The position numbers and the translations under genes were made by a program. From NCBI RefSeq assembly GCF_000422705.1, contig NZ_AUGO01000001.1, forward strand, positions 248,001-312,000: 64,000 nucleotides of DNA. Reading direction: 5' to 3'. Within the stretch, counting starts at the first letter, position 1; every line of letters starts with the position of its first letter. Below are positions 37,101 through 43,363 of the stretch, piece after piece. The notes beneath the pieces were generated by a model. It made no database searches, had not been told where the DNA came from, and was given only the letters and a program-made list of their open reading frames with translations. This stretch comes from Flavobacterium soli DSM 19725 (GTDB lineage Bacteria > Bacteroidota > Bacteroidia > Flavobacteriales > Flavobacteriaceae).

Positions 37101-38054
37101 GCGCTCCAAAGAGAATAACCTATCGGCTTCCATCAGATTTTCAAAATGGATTATTTCCTGGCCCAAGAGCCCCGATCCGTCAACGGCCCTGATGATTGCA
37201 AATTTCCTTTGCCTAACTTCCGGGGTCAGCTCCAGGAAACCTTCAAACTCTCCATCATTCAATGAGATTTCTGAATTCTCAATGTAGATATGGGCGTCCC
37301 TCGATACCGTATTCCTTAAGAATCCCTTTACATACAGCTTGTTATCTTTCGTATAGGAAATCATGGGTGCAGTTGTTGTCAAAATCGGCAAAACCGCACT
37401 GTCCTTCCTGTCGAACTCGATCCTTAAATTCCTTACCTGATATTGCAGATTGGCTCCCTGGGGTATGCTGAACATGATCCTGTTCTCCCCGGTTCGAAGC
37501 CATGCGGGGTCAATTTCCTCCCTTTGCATCGTCCAGCCCGGCTGATTCTTGATCATATGCCCCCCTATTGACAGCCTGTCATTTATACTTCTTGTCACTC
37601 CCGCATAATCCTGAAGCCCATACAACTCGTATGTCAGATACGCCCTAGCCTGTTCCTCAGGCATATCCTTTACCATGACCTTGAAAATATTGTCCGAAAC
37701 ATCGTCCAGGGGCCTTTCATTTGTCACTCCTATAAAACCATGCTCGATATCCGCTGTCATGACAGCTTTCCCTGCAATACTGCTACCACTTTCCAACAAT
37801 GGCTTGTTTTCCGCTTTCGTAGTGTCCTGCACTGCCTCCCTATCTTGATGGGTGCTCCCAGCCGTTTGAGAATTTTCGTTTTCTGCTGACCTTAAACCCG
37901 TATAGCGGAGCCCCTCTTCCTGCGTGAAGTAGGCATACACAAGTTCTTGGACTGGCGCCACAAAGCTGCTATAGAGCATTGAATGGAGCATTACCTTGTA
38001 CACTATCTTCTTCAGTAGGGTATTCTTCTTATTAATAGGATTGCTGAATTGCAT
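28173..38054 (-). CDS. Giant SpvB/FG-GAP/RHS-repeat protein (Tc-toxin-like polymorphic toxin carrier)
   Basis: A 3293-residue protein. The N-terminus has a weak signal-like segment (KKIVYKVMLHSMLYSSFVAP). Residues about 490-570 are an SpvB N-terminal domain (ISPPGVSQKGAANISYPI; GWLGQGWSINIP). Calcium-binding FG-GAP/VCBS repeats follow: INGDGLDD about 913, GNGDGLLD about 1008, INGDSYPD about 1737, LNGDGLPD about 1867, MNGDGLPD about 1975, FNGDGYVD about 2082. A TcdB-like middle part (NYDRRERSFYGYG about 2168) precedes RHS/YD repeats to about 3200 and the core motif YHPDHLGTSTF near 3268. This matches the B/C shell of Tc toxins. The end is truncated at PFGE plus eight residues. It has no T9SS domain; the upstream partner has one. 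Confidence 0.9.
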   Translation of the reverse strand: MQFSNPINKKNTLLKKIVYKVMLHSMLYSSFVAPVQELVYAYFTQEEGLRYTGLRSAENENSQTAGSTHQDREAVQDTTKAENKPLLESGSSIAGKAVMTADIEHGFIGVTNERPLDDVSDNIFKVMVKDMPEEQARAYLTYELYGLQDYAGVTRSINDRLSIGGHMIKNQPGWTMQREEIDPAWLRTGENRIMFSIPQGANLQYQVRNLRIEFDRKDSAVLPILTTTAPMISYTKDNKLYVKGFLRNTVSRDAHIYIENSEISLNDGEFEGFLELTPEVRQRKFAIIRAVDGSGLLGQEIIHFENLMEADRLFSLERYLEKVSGIMDAKGGMLQTEGASITIRDSAFLESKEISITHLRRKDVAPMASGMVNVTRGGSAYRFLPDGTSFNRTASIAIGYDERLIPKGYSAKDIKTFYFNTHSKIWVAVQLDTLQQKEQMVLSLTDHFTDYINGIIQTPESPETAGFTPTMMSNIQAADPSSEMTLISPPGVSQKGAANISYPIKIPSGRNGMQPNLALHYNSDGGSGWLGQGWSINIPAISMDTRWGVPEINNTHETVIYTLGGEQLMYPQLKNSEDVWVDWMPHRHYDATSVLPSTDPRLKIVGSPSTVFTPRKQGSFAKIERMGSTPTTYYWKVTNTDGTISWYGGKTQAEINYVLRQGTGAATENIVYWALFMTEDVHGNNIKYSYSNGTLAQASTGNLAPLAGGRMFNISKINYTGHNNSVGMYEIEFKRTSATSLTIRKDPTIDARLGLKLIDPCKLEEIIIRRTGSTQIRKYKFNLKEGEFQKSLLEYVAEFNATNVEFYRHTFDYHNDVRNPGDQSVTLFEKPYFVDLPKRRNPSPNFSLGIGNILGNSALNTNEAIEAGWGLNVSAGVQFKLWKADNDNYATVTVNLPLGESFPKDKGYVTMADINGDGLDDIIYKASSGLKYFASYRDQESGMVKYEDDQRNIGGVTMFSRSKGKTKTMFLESHNLKLQIPFSKKEFFYGRFRTKSEMETDIFFTDGNGDGLLDIVKDKLVLFNQADTNGNGRNFTTSSANTPNMLRTASVNDIPDIVHPEDDGITDAQGFDAVRVWIAPKDGQISITDDLQLVSTNVDSATYYSIETSKPSLNGGDPFRLYLTQLTHANPNPASFTITHYSGLGNPSLGLQNSSLLQVDRGQKIFFRITKNATDINDEVVTNPTIAYLNETDANLLKDENLVAHTTSPFNDGFILSEEQLFEIGDSGNLLITWNDILTSSVLSNPNYLSDGVLFSIILVTDAGEEEIYTRYMGAGVNGVISATANQSGGQNFMTPTQQAIPYPIVVDGSKGEKKFIRFEVSSPSNVKWKGIQWKPRVEFIPASSNSTALAKVRYPVAKYSIYKTNMLRKLEPVTGWTTGTAPVSYGIKPNLVTLAPGDQGSFEMIVKKNGVVVGRKTVTVNLNGTMQATNVNTPIALSGLINLSTPASQFHYSVGYYITNKADEKVFQKYLAAANYKTAIIGYDWTAPANSTKYLPILVESNFNNMEHLGPLHKEWGQFFYNDELDKSTTIPFDAIGKLINPNIGNRYDTLENLFGDGVVDPDSPCLTNTGLTEEEKKDCLANEYIETLGLPEDNPAFPSGIDPSLLDGIELDYYTQEQEDALVTPLIMSRAARSYPNQNGVPTEVEKWTGLFDTQYVMATKMRSGSFAGSSFDMIFPDDEPGGVELVDDFSGMYAIDRKRHSVSVTKTVGWGPVNLSRSNNGNYSHSVSDFIDINGDSYPDLLSSNKVQLTKMTGGHRPLPLEDHDFGHPSASSNFATRLVAQGGSQDLGRKEGPKSKPENPSLTDKTADTNANQPGPPATAPPSKDEAAMAKKDQGNPAFIMNMGADVNLDAENKEQALWLDLNGDGLPDRIVSGDGFRFRLNTGPKTPNTLLGYSMLDTSSNKPTALGFNMMVGLSVNSLFGQAPLPSENQPEQDSQTPEDTDWSSLNIDFSVGLSNSGATTKSTLLDMNGDGLPDLLSVDEGEGNLYINNGNGFSSTPLPLKTTSTGNFTMVEDSNTNAMSIGGEVGLYFYKTTICCTFPFFILPILHFKLGASVSGNASLALTNSHKAFKDFNGDGYVDYVQRVGNQLEVFESKIGRTNKLRTVTNPLKGSFTIDYEFQKTDYSNPHPKWVMSEVRVNDGYGRENNGRSQYVQRFAYENGNYDRRERSFYGYGTVKAQNVVLGGIDGNEVEEIVSTSVAKYHNSSYFLDGLLKESYVIKGDDDAKKFSRTEYFYQVRKLKDSNTKMTTTVLSQAFDTGGTEGRGSAAVVMTRTRNYFHELSATPLLTSEVNFTYDDYGRVLTRQDLGNISNAADNYTTTIAYGHTALVSKHILNVPSSITVGIPGMIRKRTTTVDSNNGNVLAVNSYLTSTQFVSTTMLYDVYGNLTKKTFPPNSSTSNDAMSYTYTYDGNFYKIIKVEDAFGYISETSYTATPANNYFYDNDKVIASTDIAGNKTLFKYDSFGRLIEVRGPKENLSTLPPTISFAYYLKYTQLPTGSGFSTGNANDFVPVAVSSHYDSQQIPANFIETYTFIDGLARPMQIKKDIARNIGTPQSPTYQEYLSVSGWTSYDALGRTVAQHLPHLEQKLNVSKFMVNEMQTSMAAETQYDAIGRPLFVKDADLNVTEIAYSIAQDVSNAMALKTKTIVANAPENIVSETYKDVNGRVISTMNEGPNSSYLWTRFTYNAIGELLSYTDAGALQTVYQYDWLGRKTSVIHPDKGRTRYFYDNASNLTRIQTANLEVDGTFIDYSYERNRLTDITYPNVPNGANVSNVKYSYGAATLTGADANKRGRLVQQKDATGLQEFNYGNMGELVYSKRTIAAPNIPTRIFETAFEYDSWNRLLFMIYPDGEKVNYYYDLGGNLNKVEGKDQYITRIDYDHFEQRTYMRYGNNTETFYTYTPKMRRLSSLNVKTADQQSLFNNVYGYDQVGNVTGVNNTAGSTSNNMGGTYSHAYTYDRLNRLSTGTGSFNGSTAVGGYDHQSNYTLSMDYNSTHGIVNKVQNHVLNNNLNADTNAAYSYFENTHRVQNIADSGSGTVENFTYDYNGNLKTKMIAGYSSSTSYLWDESNRLRVALLSRSMHHYLYDAGGERVLKGSSNFDEVYENGMLVYPSTFTFNGYTTYPSAFMVIDPNGIYSNHYYAGSQRIVSRLGEEKADVFNENPMKTSATDAEPGTEETAAFDDEELRERQIADLQLYLTGAGAGTATFDDYNPSTYEEEELVLQQEAKEEGEGTPSLQERAAAAIAPVYFYHPDHLGTSTFLTDLNGVAYQFFLNLPFGEIVALVEIQ

Positions 38055-38081
38055 AAAGTTATAGTATAGAATTTAGTAGGA

Positions 38082-39992
38082 TTATCGAATGATTATTTTT
38101 GCTGATTCAGCTATTCCGTCAATGGTCACAACGATCAGGAAGGTACCGATCGTGGATAGCTTTTCCGAATATGCGAATGCTTTCCGTTTGCCCAGATGCT
38201 CGCTTTTTAATAATTTATTGGAAAAATCAAAAATGCCGACCGACACATCGGATTCCTTTTCAAGGTCGAACCTGATGGTAAAAGGCTCGTCCATCTTTGC
38301 GGGATTGGGATAAAGCACCCATCGCTGAGCCGATTCCTCTGAGGCGTTTACCCTGAACAAGAGTTCTTTTTGACATCCTTGTTCATTCGACACCAGCAAG
38401 GCATAGTCACCCGGCTCAAATGCTGTAAATTGGCTTTCGGTTGAAAGTACTCTTGCTCCTTTCTTCCATGCAAAGGACAATTTTTCCTTTGAAGGGTTTA
38501 CAACCTGTGGCGTTATGATCGCCTCGCTCCCGTCACCGAGGCACCACTCGGAAGCCATATCAACCGTAACATTTTTCAGGCCACCCACATTCAGGGTATC
38601 CCTTTGTGTCTGTTGCAGCCTATCCGTTACGCTGATCGCATATTCGCCCGCATCCAGATCCTGAAGTGAGATGGAACGTCCATCTACCTCGTAAGCAGCA
38701 TCGCCCGACACGGCAGCATACCCAATCCTGAAGGGAGCCTTGCCCCCAATAATTGCACCGGCAACTTCACCCTCTTCAGGGCTGCAATCCGTATCCGCCA
38801 CTTCATACTCCACAAAGAAATCAGGTGCCTTTATAAACGTGAAGGTATCCGTACCACTTTTATCCGTATCCCATTCTATGCCATCAAAAAGCAACTTTCC
38901 TTCCTCATCCCTTGACTGCATGTAGTACTCTGCATCAATATAATCAAAAGTAGCACCACCGTCCCTGTCAATCAGCAGCCATACGAAATCGTCTTTCTTA
39001 GGGCTGCCTGTCTTTTTTTCTGCTTCCAGAAGGCCAAAAGCAGCCTTATCGATCACGAGCTGTGTTGCAGGAATTCCTCTTTCGGCTGCCATCGAGCGCT
39101 GTAGCTTCCAGACCCTCTTCATCTTTTTACTATGCTCCGCTCCTTTCTTACCGGCCTCCATCTTCAGGGTACCATTGTTATCCCCCCAAAGCAGGAAGGT
39201 CCTGTCCGAGATTGCATTCGTATTTTCAATGTTGCTGGAGTGCATTTCACCAAGGCCCAAATAGAGGCCATCTTTCTGGGCATTCCCGGACTGTTTCTGC
39301 TCCAGCCCCCAGAACCCATCCTTGCCTATCCCTGTGACGCGCGATCCATAAGCCGCATTTTCCTTGGAATCCCATATCGTATGCCCTTCCGAATCCACAT
39401 AATCCACCTGTCCCAGCAATGATATACCATACTTGATGGAGAGATAGGTTTCTACCTTCCTCCTTTCGATGTCGCCCAGTACGCGATCATACCAGAGCAG
39501 CTCCATCAGATCGTTCCTGTAGCCCTCCTCAGTATTCGGCCTTGAAAGGTTTTCCAAAATCATTCTTGATTTCTTCCTTCCCCTTACCTTGCGGTCAACC
39601 AAATAGGAAAGCACAATGCCTTGCTTTGTATCTACCTTACTGTAACGGTTTTCTGTTTCGTTCACTATGCCCTTGTTGGTAATTTTCGTAGAACTACCAT
39701 TCAGCTTTAAGTTCATCAATGTTACCTCGTCCTCACTATCCGACCTGAAAACAGCAAACAGCGAATACTTATCCTTCACTTTGGTACCGTATTCCAGATC
39801 CTTGGCCTCAACTGGAGCAAAAACAGGATTAAAATTAAAATTGTACGCCGTCATACCTTTTTCCTCCAAGAAGGGAGCATCAGGATTGCCCCTTAGCCAC
39901 AACGTTTGCGTATCGGAAAGGATCGGTTGCTCCTGGGAAGATACCGATTGTGCATAAAGGAAGGCGAGAATGCCTAAGGCTAATCTTTTCAT
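38082..39992 (-). CDS. T9SS-sorted partner protein of the giant RHS gene
   Basis: A 636-residue secreted protein. The start at 39992 is chosen because it gives a clean signal peptide (MKRLALGILAFLYAQSVSSQ); the upstream ATG at 40055 would bury it. The N-terminal half has beta-rich segments with a YLSIKYGISLLGQ motif of the DUF8202 type seen in Bacteroidota surface proteins. A PKD-like region lies near residues 430-560, and the end is a type A T9SS sorting domain (RWVLYPNPAKMDEP ... VVTIDGIAESAKIIIR). It lies 27 bases upstream of the giant gene in the same direction. It may help to display or export the giant protein; this is inferred. Confidence 0.82.
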   Translation of the reverse strand: MKRLALGILAFLYAQSVSSQEQPILSDTQTLWLRGNPDAPFLEEKGMTAYNFNFNPVFAPVEAKDLEYGTKVKDKYSLFAVFRSDSEDEVTLMNLKLNGSSTKITNKGIVNETENRYSKVDTKQGIVLSYLVDRKVRGRKKSRMILENLSRPNTEEGYRNDLMELLWYDRVLGDIERRKVETYLSIKYGISLLGQVDYVDSEGHTIWDSKENAAYGSRVTGIGKDGFWGLEQKQSGNAQKDGLYLGLGEMHSSNIENTNAISDRTFLLWGDNNGTLKMEAGKKGAEHSKKMKRVWKLQRSMAAERGIPATQLVIDKAAFGLLEAEKKTGSPKKDDFVWLLIDRDGGATFDYIDAEYYMQSRDEEGKLLFDGIEWDTDKSGTDTFTFIKAPDFFVEYEVADTDCSPEEGEVAGAIIGGKAPFRIGYAAVSGDAAYEVDGRSISLQDLDAGEYAISVTDRLQQTQRDTLNVGGLKNVTVDMASEWCLGDGSEAIITPQVVNPSKEKLSFAWKKGARVLSTESQFTAFEPGDYALLVSNEQGCQKELLFRVNASEESAQRWVLYPNPAKMDEPFTIRFDLEKESDVSVGIFDFSNKLLKSEHLGKRKAFAYSEKLSTIGTFLIVVTIDGIAESAKIIIR

Positions 39993-40419
39993 AGATGGAA
40001 TTTGATAGTAAGCATCAAAAGGACATTGCATCCAAGCTCTTCTGACGGCGTGCAAGATTACAAATATTTTGTTAATAATCCTTGCATGGTTTAAAAAAAA
40101 ACCTACATTTTTAAAAACCCTGCTGGCACAAGGGTTGGCCGATGATCTAGCTCGACATTGCCTATAATTTAATTTTGATGTTTATGCAATGAGCCGGATG
40201 GAAGGAATGTTGAAGAACCTATGTTGCCCACCTTTGGCTGATGGGGGTTGCCCCAGGCATTGGAGTCCAACAGGCTTTTGATATTATGCAGGTAGGCAAG
40301 AGCATTCATCAGCCCATAATTAGTAGAGAAAAAAGTTAGGAGATGGATCATCAAGTGCAACCATATTAGAAATTGACAAGACCAGACACCCCATTCGAAA
40401 CTGCGAACACCCTAGAAAG

Positions 40420-40628
40420 GAGGGGAATTTAAGCAGCTGGTGGCTAAATTTCTCACTTTGCTTTACGGAAAAACCGTACTTTTTAATGTGGCAAAAGGTC
40501 TAGGTTTGAAAAGCATTATTGAAAATATAACGTTTTATGCCAGTTGCGGAGGTTTTGGATTTTGTATATCTGGAAGTATAATAAACCGAAGTCCGCACGA
40601 AGGGATTCGTGCGGCAACCGGGGTGCGT
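40420..40628 (+). repeat. Dispersed noncoding repeat, copy B
   Basis: It begins GGAGGGGAATTTAAGCAGC, then CTTTACGG.AAACCGTACTTT, GAAAAGCATTATTGAAAATA, GCGGAGGTTTTGGATTTTG, and ends with the hairpin CCGCACGAAGGGATTCGTGC also found in copy A. Confidence 0.8.
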
Positions 40629-40739
40629 TCTTTTAGCAGACGGCCTGGGTATCACTAAAAAATAGCCACCTATCTCTTATCGCCTGCAATCTAATCCTTT
40701 TGCTTCATTGCCACCCCACCCTTCGGGCACCCCTCCAAA

Positions 40740-40990
40740 GGAGGGGAATCTTAGCAGCCACGTGCTGAATCTTCTACTTTTTTTTTGCTTTACGGAAAAC
40801 CGTACTTTTTAATGCGGTAAAAGCTTTAGATTTGGAAAGCATAATTGAAAATATAGGGTTTTACCCTATTTGAGGAGGTTTTGGATTTGATATATTTGGA
40901 GCGTCCTTCGGAAGTACAGACTTTGCAAGCAGCTAGATTGCATTCAATTGGAGCGTATTTTACCAATCTTTACTGACACAGATTGCAAAT
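40740..40990 (+). repeat. Dispersed noncoding repeat, copy C
   Basis: Same order as copy B (GGAGGGGAATCTTAGCAGC; CTTTACGGAAAACCGTACTT; GGAAAGCATAATTGAAAATA; GGAGGTTTTGGATTTGATAT). It then continues into a stretch ending ACAGATTGCAAATCCTCC that is shared with copy D. Confidence 0.8.
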
Positions 40991-41081
40991 CCTCCATGCA
41001 AAGTGTGGTGGATAATCATCGGAAAATTACTGAGAGTAAGCAATATTATTCTTAAAAATAGTAATGTAAAACATTTTTGCA

Positions 41082-41089
41082 TACATTTG
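41082..41089 (+). promoter_or_regulatory. Promoter -7 box of the HipA-like gene
   Basis: TACATTTG matches TAnnTTTG and lies 14 bases before the ATG at 41103, so the transcript would have a very short leader. The second ATG at 41109 is also possible. Confidence 0.5.
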
Positions 41090-41102
41090 AATTTACTGTA
41101 AA

Positions 41103-41930
41103 ATGCAAATGCTCAAACTTTTAAAAACTTTACATGCACCCGATAAAGTTTATATGACTGGCGGAACCCCCCTCCTAGTCACCTGTGAAGATATGCAGAC
41201 ATGGATATGCAAGCACGGAAGATTGTCCAATTCCCACCTTTTTAATGAACTGGTAGGATCCGAGTTTGCAAACCTTTGGGGTCTAAGAACTCCTGAAATC
41301 TGCCTAATTGACGTTTTGGAAGAGCATCTGCCCATTGAACATGCAGACCTGTTGCAACCTGCATTCTTTAAAAAACCCTGCTTTGGTTCCCTATATCTCG
41401 AATCGAGCAAGGAAATCGACTCCACCTATATTCCCACTTTTCAAGACAAAAATTTTAGAAAAAAAATAAAAAACCGGGAAGACTTTCTAAAAATAGCCTT
41501 ACTTGATATCTGGTTGAGCAATGAAGACAGGAATCATAATAACAGCAACCTGCTTTTAGAATTCTCAGACAATGCTGCATATTATTTTTATGCGTTTGAC
41601 CATGACTCTATTTTCAATTCAAACACCCTGAATCGAGGTCTTTACCAAATTACTGAAAATGAATCCATTATTAACACCGATTTGGCTAACATACTGTTTA
41701 AATCTGGACGCAATTTAACAGCAATTGTTGAAAGACTGATTGAAAATTTTTACCTTTGCATAAAGGAATGCAAAATAAATTTAAAAAATATACTTGCACT
41801 TGTACCTGCTGAATGGAATTTGGATATCCAACAATTAGAAGTACATTTACACAATAACCTGTTTTCCAAGGAGTGGCTCAAAGCCTGTGAAACAAATTTT
41901 AGGACATTGGTTCAAAAACATATCAAATAG
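41103..41930 (+). CDS. HipA-like kinase family protein
   Basis: A 275-residue protein with the kinase core of the compact HipA-like family (HipA_2 type). Visible are an early CKHGRLSNSHLFNELVGSE region, a catalytic loop LLDIWLSNEDRNHNNSNLL with the Asp...Asn arrangement (about residues 136-154), and a metal-binding YAFDHDSIF in place of DFG. The N-terminal subdomain of classical HipA toxins is missing. The target is unknown; HipA itself phosphorylates glutamyl-tRNA synthetase. The next gene starts two bases after its stop, so they form a two-gene module, bounded by repeats on both sides. Confidence 0.78.
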   Translation: MQMLKLLKTLHAPDKVYMTGGTPLLVTCEDMQTWICKHGRLSNSHLFNELVGSEFANLWGLRTPEICLIDVLEEHLPIEHADLLQPAFFKKPCFGSLYLESSKEIDSTYIPTFQDKNFRKKIKNREDFLKIALLDIWLSNEDRNHNNSNLLLEFSDNAAYYFYAFDHDSIFNSNTLNRGLYQITENESIINTDLANILFKSGRNLTAIVERLIENFYLCIKECKINLKNILALVPAEWNLDIQQLEVHLHNNLFSKEWLKACETNFRTLVQKHIK

Positions 41931-41932
41931 TC

Positions 41933-42790
41933 ATGAAGACGTTTTTTAGCATACTATATTTAACACTTAACGCTAACTTAAATGAAAAAGTCAGTGTAGG
42001 ATTGCTTATGTCTAATGGTGAAGATACCCTGTTTAAAGTTTCCAATCCAAAGTTGAATATCCTAAAGGGACTTGTGCCAATTTCTAAATTTAATATGTTG
42101 AAAAGTTACTTTAAGAACCTGTCCTCCAATATTGTCCCGACTGCAAATGATCAGGAGTTAGGAATCAAGGAAAATAGTTCTAAGGATTGGATACAAGCCT
42201 CTTATTTTTCCTATCTGAGCAGATATTCAAACAATCTGGTCAGTTTTTCGGAACCCAAAACAATAGCGCTGCCCTTAAACGACGAATCCTTTAAAAAACT
42301 GTTCAACAGCTATATCTTTACGTTTGAAGACGAATTCATCTTTCAGAAACAGGAGGACATCCTATCAAAAGTAAAAACAAGGCTCTACACCAAAATTGAA
42401 GATCGTGTCAACCTCAATGTTTCCGTAAGTCCCAGTGACTTCAAAGAATTGGTCACACCAGTAGACATAAATTTCATTGGCAAGAATGGTGTCATCGTAG
42501 CTGGACAAACCATTGACTTTGACAAACGTCAGTATTATTTAGAAAATGATTTGACCCGGTTCATATCCTTCACCAAGGCAGTCGATTATACGAGCGACGA
42601 TAAGGGCAAATACTTCCTTGTGGGCCAAGAACCCAATAAAAAAGAGTTCCCACAGAATCATAAAACATGGAAGCATGTAAAAGAGAGCCATTTGGTTGAA
42701 TATGTAGACCTGAGTGAAATTGAAAAGATACAACGCTACATCATCGATAAAAACGTAACTCCCTATTTTGAAAAGGAAACCTCTGAATAA
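41933..42790 (+). CDS. DUF3037-like partner of the HipA-like kinase
   Basis: A 285-residue protein of unknown function. The start (FFSILYLTLNANLNEKVSVGLLM) resembles DUF3037 proteins, which are usually encoded directly beside compact HipA-like kinases; the call rests mostly on that pairing. The rest is helix-rich with no membrane segment. It starts two bases after the kinase stop and ends at a hairpin terminator. It is longer than the usual ~130-residue DUF3037 proteins, so a C-terminal extension or a different family is possible. Confidence 0.6.
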   Translation: MKTFFSILYLTLNANLNEKVSVGLLMSNGEDTLFKVSNPKLNILKGLVPISKFNMLKSYFKNLSSNIVPTANDQELGIKENSSKDWIQASYFSYLSRYSNNLVSFSEPKTIALPLNDESFKKLFNSYIFTFEDEFIFQKQEDILSKVKTRLYTKIEDRVNLNVSVSPSDFKELVTPVDINFIGKNGVIVAGQTIDFDKRQYYLENDLTRFISFTKAVDYTSDDKGKYFLVGQEPNKKEFPQNHKTWKHVKESHLVEYVDLSEIEKIQRYIIDKNVTPYFEKETSE

Positions 42791-42801
42791 GAGGTTTTTT
42801 A
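42777..42801 (+). terminator. Terminator of the HipA-like/DUF3037-like module
   Basis: ACCTCT pairs with AGAGGT around a 5-base loop overlapping the stop codon, followed by TTTTTATTT. Confidence 0.8.
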
Positions 42802-43363
42802 TTTATATTGAAGCGTTATTGTTCCAAAATCCAACCCTAATACTACTCTTTGGTCCATACCCTAATTTTCCTGACAACAAACCAAGGGTTACTGTACAAA
42901 AACAATCTTTGTTATTTTACATTTTTGCAATAAACTACTATATTTGAATGTACCCCACTCCATATAGCTTGTACAACGCACTTATTTTTTACAATTATTT
43001 AGTATTTTACGTAAAACCGTAATTTTTAATGCTATAAAAAGGTTTAGCTTTGGAAAAAATATTTGAAAAAATAGGGTTTTCCCGAAGTGGAGAAAGATTT
43101 TAGATTTGGTATATTTGAAACTACGTTAAATATTTTATGAGATAGATTGGGAAGGAACTAGAATGAAATTAAATAAGAGATTATTTACAGGTCTTTGTGT
43201 ACACGGATTGCAAATCCGCACAAACTGTTGTTTTAAAGATTAAATAATTTGTGTACTTATTGTTACTATCATCAATGCAAATTGCCCTTTTAAGTATACG
43301 ATCTTAAATATATAACACTACTAAATAAAAAGCAAATATTGTATTTTGGCACAAATATAAAAT
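42802..43363. other. Noncoding gap before the Detocs operon
   Basis: About 560 AT-rich bases. It contains repeat copy D (43005-43225) and the presumed promoter region of dtcA, with no gene I can support. A TATTTTGG near 43340 is a weak match to the -7 consensus. Confidence 0.65.
43005..43225 (+). repeat. Dispersed noncoding repeat, copy D
   Basis: It has TTTTACGTAAAACCGTAATT, GGTTTAGCTTTGGAAAAAAT, ATAGGGTTTTCCCG and GGTATATTTGAAACTA in the order of copy C, and ends with the hairpin CGGATTGCAAATCCG. It is more diverged and lies directly upstream of the Detocs genes. Confidence 0.75.

Larger units (their letters stand above)
39993..41102. other. Noncoding gap with two dispersed repeat copies
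   Basis: About 1.1 kb between the divergent T9SS partner gene and the HipA-like gene. It contains repeat copies B and C (from about 40420 and about 40740), a palindromic CCCCTCC-AAA-GGAGGGG stretch at about 40730-40746, and promoters at both ends. A 63-codon minus-strand frame at 40169-40360 has no support. Confidence 0.65.

Noticed and set aside
39993..40055. Upstream start of the T9SS partner protein at 40055
   Set aside because: It would put 21 residues in front of a clean signal peptide that begins at 39992.
40169..40360. 63-codon minus-strand frame in the gap between the T9SS partner and HipA-like gene
   Set aside because: No family, no promoter, and it lies in repeat-bearing noncoding DNA.
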